This document shows positions 6,011 to 8,936 of a DNA stretch of 8,936 nt, in pieces. The first letter of the stretch is position 1. Every line of letters starts with the position of its first letter. Location: positions 1 to 8,936 of the forward strand of contig JANRKG010000197.1 in assembly GCA_033763635.1 (NCBI GenBank), read 5' to 3'. The translations under genes were made by a program, and so were the position numbers. The notes beneath the pieces were generated by a model that saw only the letters and a program-made list of their open reading frames with translations, was not told the DNA's origin and did no database searches. Source of the stretch: JANRKG01 sp033763635. Its GTDB lineage: Bacteria > Cyanobacteriota > Cyanobacteriia > GCF-001939115.

Positions 6011-6075
6011 TCCCCGTTCTTGAAACCCCTGGTCGATGTTGTATCGGGTCGGTCGCAAGGACGGGGATCGCTTTT
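6011..6075 (+). ncRNA. Long structured hairpin after apcD (terminator or structured 3' UTR)
   Basis: TCCCCGTTCTTG (6011-6022) pairs with CAAGGACGGGGA (6056-6067) over twelve positions: eleven Watson-Crick and one T-G wobble. The 33-base loop contains a smaller hairpin, CGAT (6034-6037) with ATCG (6043-6046). A TTTT run follows at 6072-6075. The strength of the stem in a non-coding gap points to a real RNA structure. It could terminate apcD, stabilise its message, or be a small RNA. I recognise no named RNA family, so the type is a best guess. Confidence 0.35.
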
Positions 6076-6143
6076 GGGGAAATCCGGGTGGATAGGAGAT
6101 CTGGCTGGGAGTGAAGACTCAAGCTAGAGGGTTCCCAATCCCG

Positions 6144-6172
6144 TTGCAAACCCCGAAATGCAGAACGATAAT
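6144..6172 (+). promoter_or_regulatory. Sigma70-type promoter of the transporter-HEAT gene
   Basis: TTGCAA (6144-6149), 17 bases, GATAAT (6167-6172). The -10 matches 5 of 6 consensus bases and the -35 matches 4 of 6, with ideal spacing. The start would be near 6179, leaving a leader of about 31 bases with GGAG at 6191-6194 as possible ribosome-binding site, somewhat far from the ATG at 6210. It indicates that the transporter gene is transcribed independently of apcD. Confidence 0.5.
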
Positions 6173-6209
6173 GTGACGGGTTCAATGCCTGGAGCCACCA
6201 TTCGCTTCC

Positions 6210-8936
6210 ATGTTAGGTCAGTTTCTTGAGCGACATCTGAGATTACTGCCGGGGCAGGGACGGAGAATTGCGCCGTTCCTTTTGCTGGCTGGTATTCTTA
6301 TGGCTTCGACCATTCTGGCCTATACCACCGTTGCTTCCCTACTCCTGGCCCAGGTAGGGCCGGAGTCCCTGCCCATGTCCTACATTTTGATTGGGTTGTG
6401 CTCAATTCCCGTTTCCGCAGGGTTCTCCCAGATTATCGATCACTGGCCCCGGTTGCGGCTTTTTCAGGGTCTTTTATGGGTTGCTGCTGGATTGGCGATC
6501 GGACTACGGGTTCTGATATTTTTCGATTGGGCGGGAGCCTATTACGCAGCCTACATCAGTTACAACCTGCTGGAATTGCTGCTGTACATTATTCTGTGGA
6601 CCCTGCTTTCCGACTACTTCACGTCCCTGGAACTCAAGCGATACACCATCTTCCTGTCAATGGCAACCACGATCGGGGGGTTGCTAGGGGGATTGCTTGC
6701 CCGATTGCTGTCCGACATTCTGGCGACCCAAAATTGTCTGCTCGTCTTGCCCGTCTTATACCTGGGAGCGATCGTTCAATTGCTGGCGATCGGGCGGGCA
6801 ACGAAGGCATTGCAGTTTGATGGAACACAAGAGGAAATTCAAACTTTTGGGGCCAGCCTTCGCAGTTTTCCCCGATTGTTGAAGCGCTATCCGATCGTGC
6901 CCCTCCTGGCGATCAATATGTTGTTGGCAGTCCTGGTCTGGCAGATCAGTGAATTGCAGTTTCTCGGTATCTATTCCGCGACCTTTCCCGATCAGGAGGA
7001 TTTGGCAGGGTTTCTGGGGTTACTCAGTGCTTGTTTGGGGATGGCAGAATTGGGGATCACTTATTACATTACCCAACCCCTCATTCAACACTGGGGAGTG
7101 AGCCGCATGAACCTGGCCTATCCCCTGACCAGCCTGGTGAGTTTCGTTGGGCTACTGTTCAGCTTTCAATTATCCAGTGCGATCGTCTTGAATCTGAACT
7201 ACGATACCCTGAGCAACAGTCTGGCCCAACCCATCCAAAATTTGACCTACAATGCCATTCCCCACCGCTTTATTGGACGGGTCCGAGTCATTATTGATGG
7301 CTTAATCTATCCGGCCTGTCAGGCGATCGTTGGCGTTCTGCTCTTGCTTCAGCAGGGCATTCTCTCCCCCCAACAACTGACCCTGGCGGGAATTGCCGTT
7401 AGCCTTCTCTTTTTGGGAAGTGGCTATCTAACCGGACGAGGCTACCTGGGATCATTGTTGGGACTATTACGGGCAGGGTCGATTAATTTTGGGGATGTCG
7501 ATGAAGGGCTGGTGCGGCTGCCTGAACAATACGCACGAGAAGTGACAGACCTGCTTCATAGTGCTGATCCCGGTGCCCAATTACTTGGACTGGAACTAGC
7601 GGCCCGATTAGATAATCCCAGCCAATTTCTGCCCGATGTCCAGCATCTTCTTACCCAAACTGATGGGCTGGTGCGACAGGCGATCGTGCAATTTCTAAAC
7701 ACCCGCAACCACCCCCAGTTGAGTCGCTATCTACGCACTCAATTGACCTCCGACAATCGTGTCATTCGGGCAGCAGTTCTGGAAGCCTTGATCACCAGCC
7801 AACAACCCCTCTCTAGCGTGCAACTGCTCTATTTTCTAGAAGATCCAGATCCAGAAATTCGCGCCCTGGCCTATGTTGCCACCGAGCGAATGGAGAGCAA
7901 GAACCCGGAGGTACAACGGGCCAGTCAGCAAGCCCGCCCCAGCCTCACCCTACCAACCGCACGAGAGGCGATCGTGCGCGTGATCAGTACCCTGCGCGAT
8001 CGATCCCTGATTCCCTTACTCAGCCACATCCTCCCTGGTGCCTCCGCCACGATTAAACGGGAAGCCCTGGAAGTTCTCACCCAAATCGCCCCTGTTGGGG
8101 ATGAGATCGCGCTGGAACTGGCTTTGGAAGAACTGACCCACCCCAACCCAACGGTGCGGGCCGCCGCAATTCATCTGTTAGGAGTGATCCAGGCTCCCCG
8201 TACCCTGGCTTTAGTCGTAAAAGCCCTGGAAGACCCGGAACCGTTGGTCCGCCGACAGGCAGCAGGGGCGGCCTCTGCATACGGTGAAAATTGCCTGCCC
8301 CTAATTCGGAGTTATCTAGTCTCGACCCGATCGGATTGGGTGGAAGCCGCGATCTCCGCGATCGGGCAGGTACGCACCCGACGGGCTGAAGACCTGCTCT
8401 TTCAAGCTCTACAAAGTGACTATTATCAGGTCGCAGTTACTTTGAATTGGCAGCAACAAGTGCCCCAGGAACCGTCCTGGAACTGGCTAGCGATTGCCCT
8501 ACAGGATTATCACGATCGCGTTCTGCACCGGATGTTTGCGGTCCTCTCGGCATTGGGGTCGGAGCGCACGATTCTAGAGATTCGCAACCTACTCAATTCA
8601 GGCAGTGTACATTCCAGAGCCAATGCGATCGAAACACTGATTTCTTTGAAATATCGACGGTTTGTGCAGCCCATCTTGCCTCTCCTGGAGTATTTGGCCC
8701 TAGCGGACCCTTCGGTTCCTCCGCCCCCTCCCCTCGAATTTGCTCTGGAAATTTTGTCTTTTCTGGGCGAGGATTCGTCCAAAGGGGAAGATCACCCCTG
8801 GCAAATTCCATTGAAACGCGCTCGATCTCGGTGGGTACGAGTCGGTGCAATCATGGCCCTCCCTGGCGATCGCATCCCCACCCGCCTGTCCCAAGACCCG
8901 GACCCTGTTATCCAGGCTCTTGCCGCCCATTCCCTT
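6210..8936 (+). CDS. Multi-span (MFS/Npt-like) transporter fused to HEAT repeats, 3'-truncated
   Basis: One uninterrupted frame of 909 codons from ATG 6210 to the window edge, so the C-terminus is missing. Residues about 20-410 are a membrane domain of roughly 11-12 hydrophobic helices, for example at 21-48, 57-75, 86-105, 110-133, 176-195, 229-248, 301-320, 363-383 and 389-408. The segment PHRFIGRVRVIIDGLIYPA (351-369) recalls MFS and ATP/ADP-translocase (Npt) relatives. Residues about 430-909 are soluble and made of HEAT-type helical repeats, with markers such as DPDPEIRALA (545), HPNPTVRAAA (644), EDPEPLVRRQAA (674) and QDPDPVIQALA (895). Cyanobacterial proteins of this architecture are often annotated Npt1/Npt2-family nucleotide transporters, some with a cyclic-nucleotide-binding domain at the end; whether one follows here cannot be seen. 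The substrate is unproven. ATG 6210 is chosen because it lies downstream of an in-frame stop (6174-6176) and a promoter. Confidence 0.85.
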   Translation, partial: MLGQFLERHLRLLPGQGRRIAPFLLLAGILMASTILAYTTVASLLLAQVGPESLPMSYILIGLCSIPVSAGFSQIIDHWPRLRLFQGLLWVAAGLAIGLRVLIFFDWAGAYYAAYISYNLLELLLYIILWTLLSDYFTSLELKRYTIFLSMATTIGGLLGGLLARLLSDILATQNCLLVLPVLYLGAIVQLLAIGRATKALQFDGTQEEIQTFGASLRSFPRLLKRYPIVPLLAINMLLAVLVWQISELQFLGIYSATFPDQEDLAGFLGLLSACLGMAELGITYYITQPLIQHWGVSRMNLAYPLTSLVSFVGLLFSFQLSSAIVLNLNYDTLSNSLAQPIQNLTYNAIPHRFIGRVRVIIDGLIYPACQAIVGVLLLLQQGILSPQQLTLAGIAVSLLFLGSGYLTGRGYLGSLLGLLRAGSINFGDVDEGLVRLPEQYAREVTDLLHSADPGAQLLGLELAARLDNPSQFLPDVQHLLTQTDGLVRQAIVQFLNTRNHPQLSRYLRTQLTSDNRVIRAAVLEALITSQQPLSSVQLLYFLEDPDPEIRALAYVATERMESKNPEVQRASQQARPSLTLPTAREAIVRVISTLRDRSLIPLLSHILPGASATIKREALEVLTQIAPVGDEIALELALEELTHPNPTVRAAAIHLLGVIQAPRTLALVVKALEDPEPLVRRQAAGAASAYGENCLPLIRSYLVSTRSDWVEAAISAIGQVRTRRAEDLLFQALQSDYYQVAVTLNWQQQVPQEPSWNWLAIALQDYHDRVLHRMFAVLSALGSERTILEIRNLLNSGSVHSRANAIETLISLKYRRFVQPILPLLEYLALADPSVPPPPPLEFALEILSFLGEDSSKGEDHPWQIPLKRARSRWVRVGAIMALPGDRIPTRLSQDPDPVIQALAAHSL
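8866..8873. repeat. HIP1 octamer (GCGATCGC)
   Basis: The second perfect HIP1 palindrome of the window, inside the HEAT-repeat part of the transporter gene. Many imperfect copies sharing the CGATCG core lie elsewhere in the window. Confidence 0.8.

Noticed and set aside
6036..6095. 19-codon frame beginning MLYRVGRKDG in the gap after apcD
   Set aside because: No ribosome-binding site, and it overlaps the strong hairpin. The structure explains the sequence better.
5991..6106. Possible cobalamin riboswitch: GCCACT, GGGGAA and GGAGATCTGGC occur in the order of riboswitch motifs
   Set aside because: The 5' core elements of the riboswitch are not found, the spacing between the first two motifs is too long, and the B12-box-like segment matches poorly. 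The resemblance is probably chance.
6398..6820. 140-codon frame inside the transporter gene
   Set aside because: It is a shifted frame within the continuous 909-codon reading, whose membrane helices and HEAT repeats make sense. The shifted product has no recognisable features.
1..8936. Search for CRISPR arrays, insertion sequences, tRNA or rRNA genes and a defence system
   Set aside because: No regularly spaced repeats, transposase motifs, terminal inverted repeats, tRNA-like cloverleafs or toxin/antitoxin or nuclease modules were seen on either strand. All large frames are accounted for by the listed genes.

Overview
The window looks like chromosomal DNA from a cyanobacterium. It carries an allophycocyanin alpha-B gene (apcD), which only phycobilisome-bearing organisms have. 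CGATCG cores are frequent throughout, with two perfect HIP1 octamers (GCGATCGC), a hallmark of many cyanobacterial genomes. I cannot place the genus from sequence alone. I see no mobile element, CRISPR array, tRNA or rRNA.

Layout from left to right: (1) the 3' part of a YgjP/DUF45-type metallopeptidase gene, cut by the window start. (2) 12 bases further on, and convergent with it, a 59-codon gene on the minus strand encoding a near-perfect heptad coiled coil. (3) A three-gene plus-strand operon, atzG-like, atzE-like and an FAD-dependent DAO-family oxidoreductase, in which each stop overlaps the next start as ATGA, implying translational coupling. (4) rlmD (23S rRNA uracil-C5 methyltransferase with an Fe-S cluster) on the minus strand; its stop codon shares three bases with the oxidoreductase's stop. 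(5) A 226-base divergent intergenic region with candidate promoters for rlmD and apcD, an HLR1/RpaB-like direct repeat and a stem-loop. (6) apcD. (7) A 271-base gap with hairpins after apcD and a good sigma70-type promoter. (8) A very long open frame from 6210 to the window edge (909 codons, no stop), encoding a multi-span membrane transporter domain fused to a HEAT-repeat tail.

The genes do not form one pathway. AtzG and AtzE are predicted to form an amide-hydrolysing heteromer of the 1-carboxybiuret hydrolase type, and the coupled oxidoreductase probably acts on an amine or amino acid in the same nitrogen-salvage route. apcD makes a terminal emitter of the phycobilisome core. The transporter-HEAT protein resembles proteins annotated in cyanobacteria as Npt1/Npt2-type nucleotide transporters, but its substrate is unknown.

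The points most worth following up are the coupled amidase/oxidoreductase cassette, the small coiled-coil gene, the transporter-HEAT fusion, and the regulatory structures around apcD.
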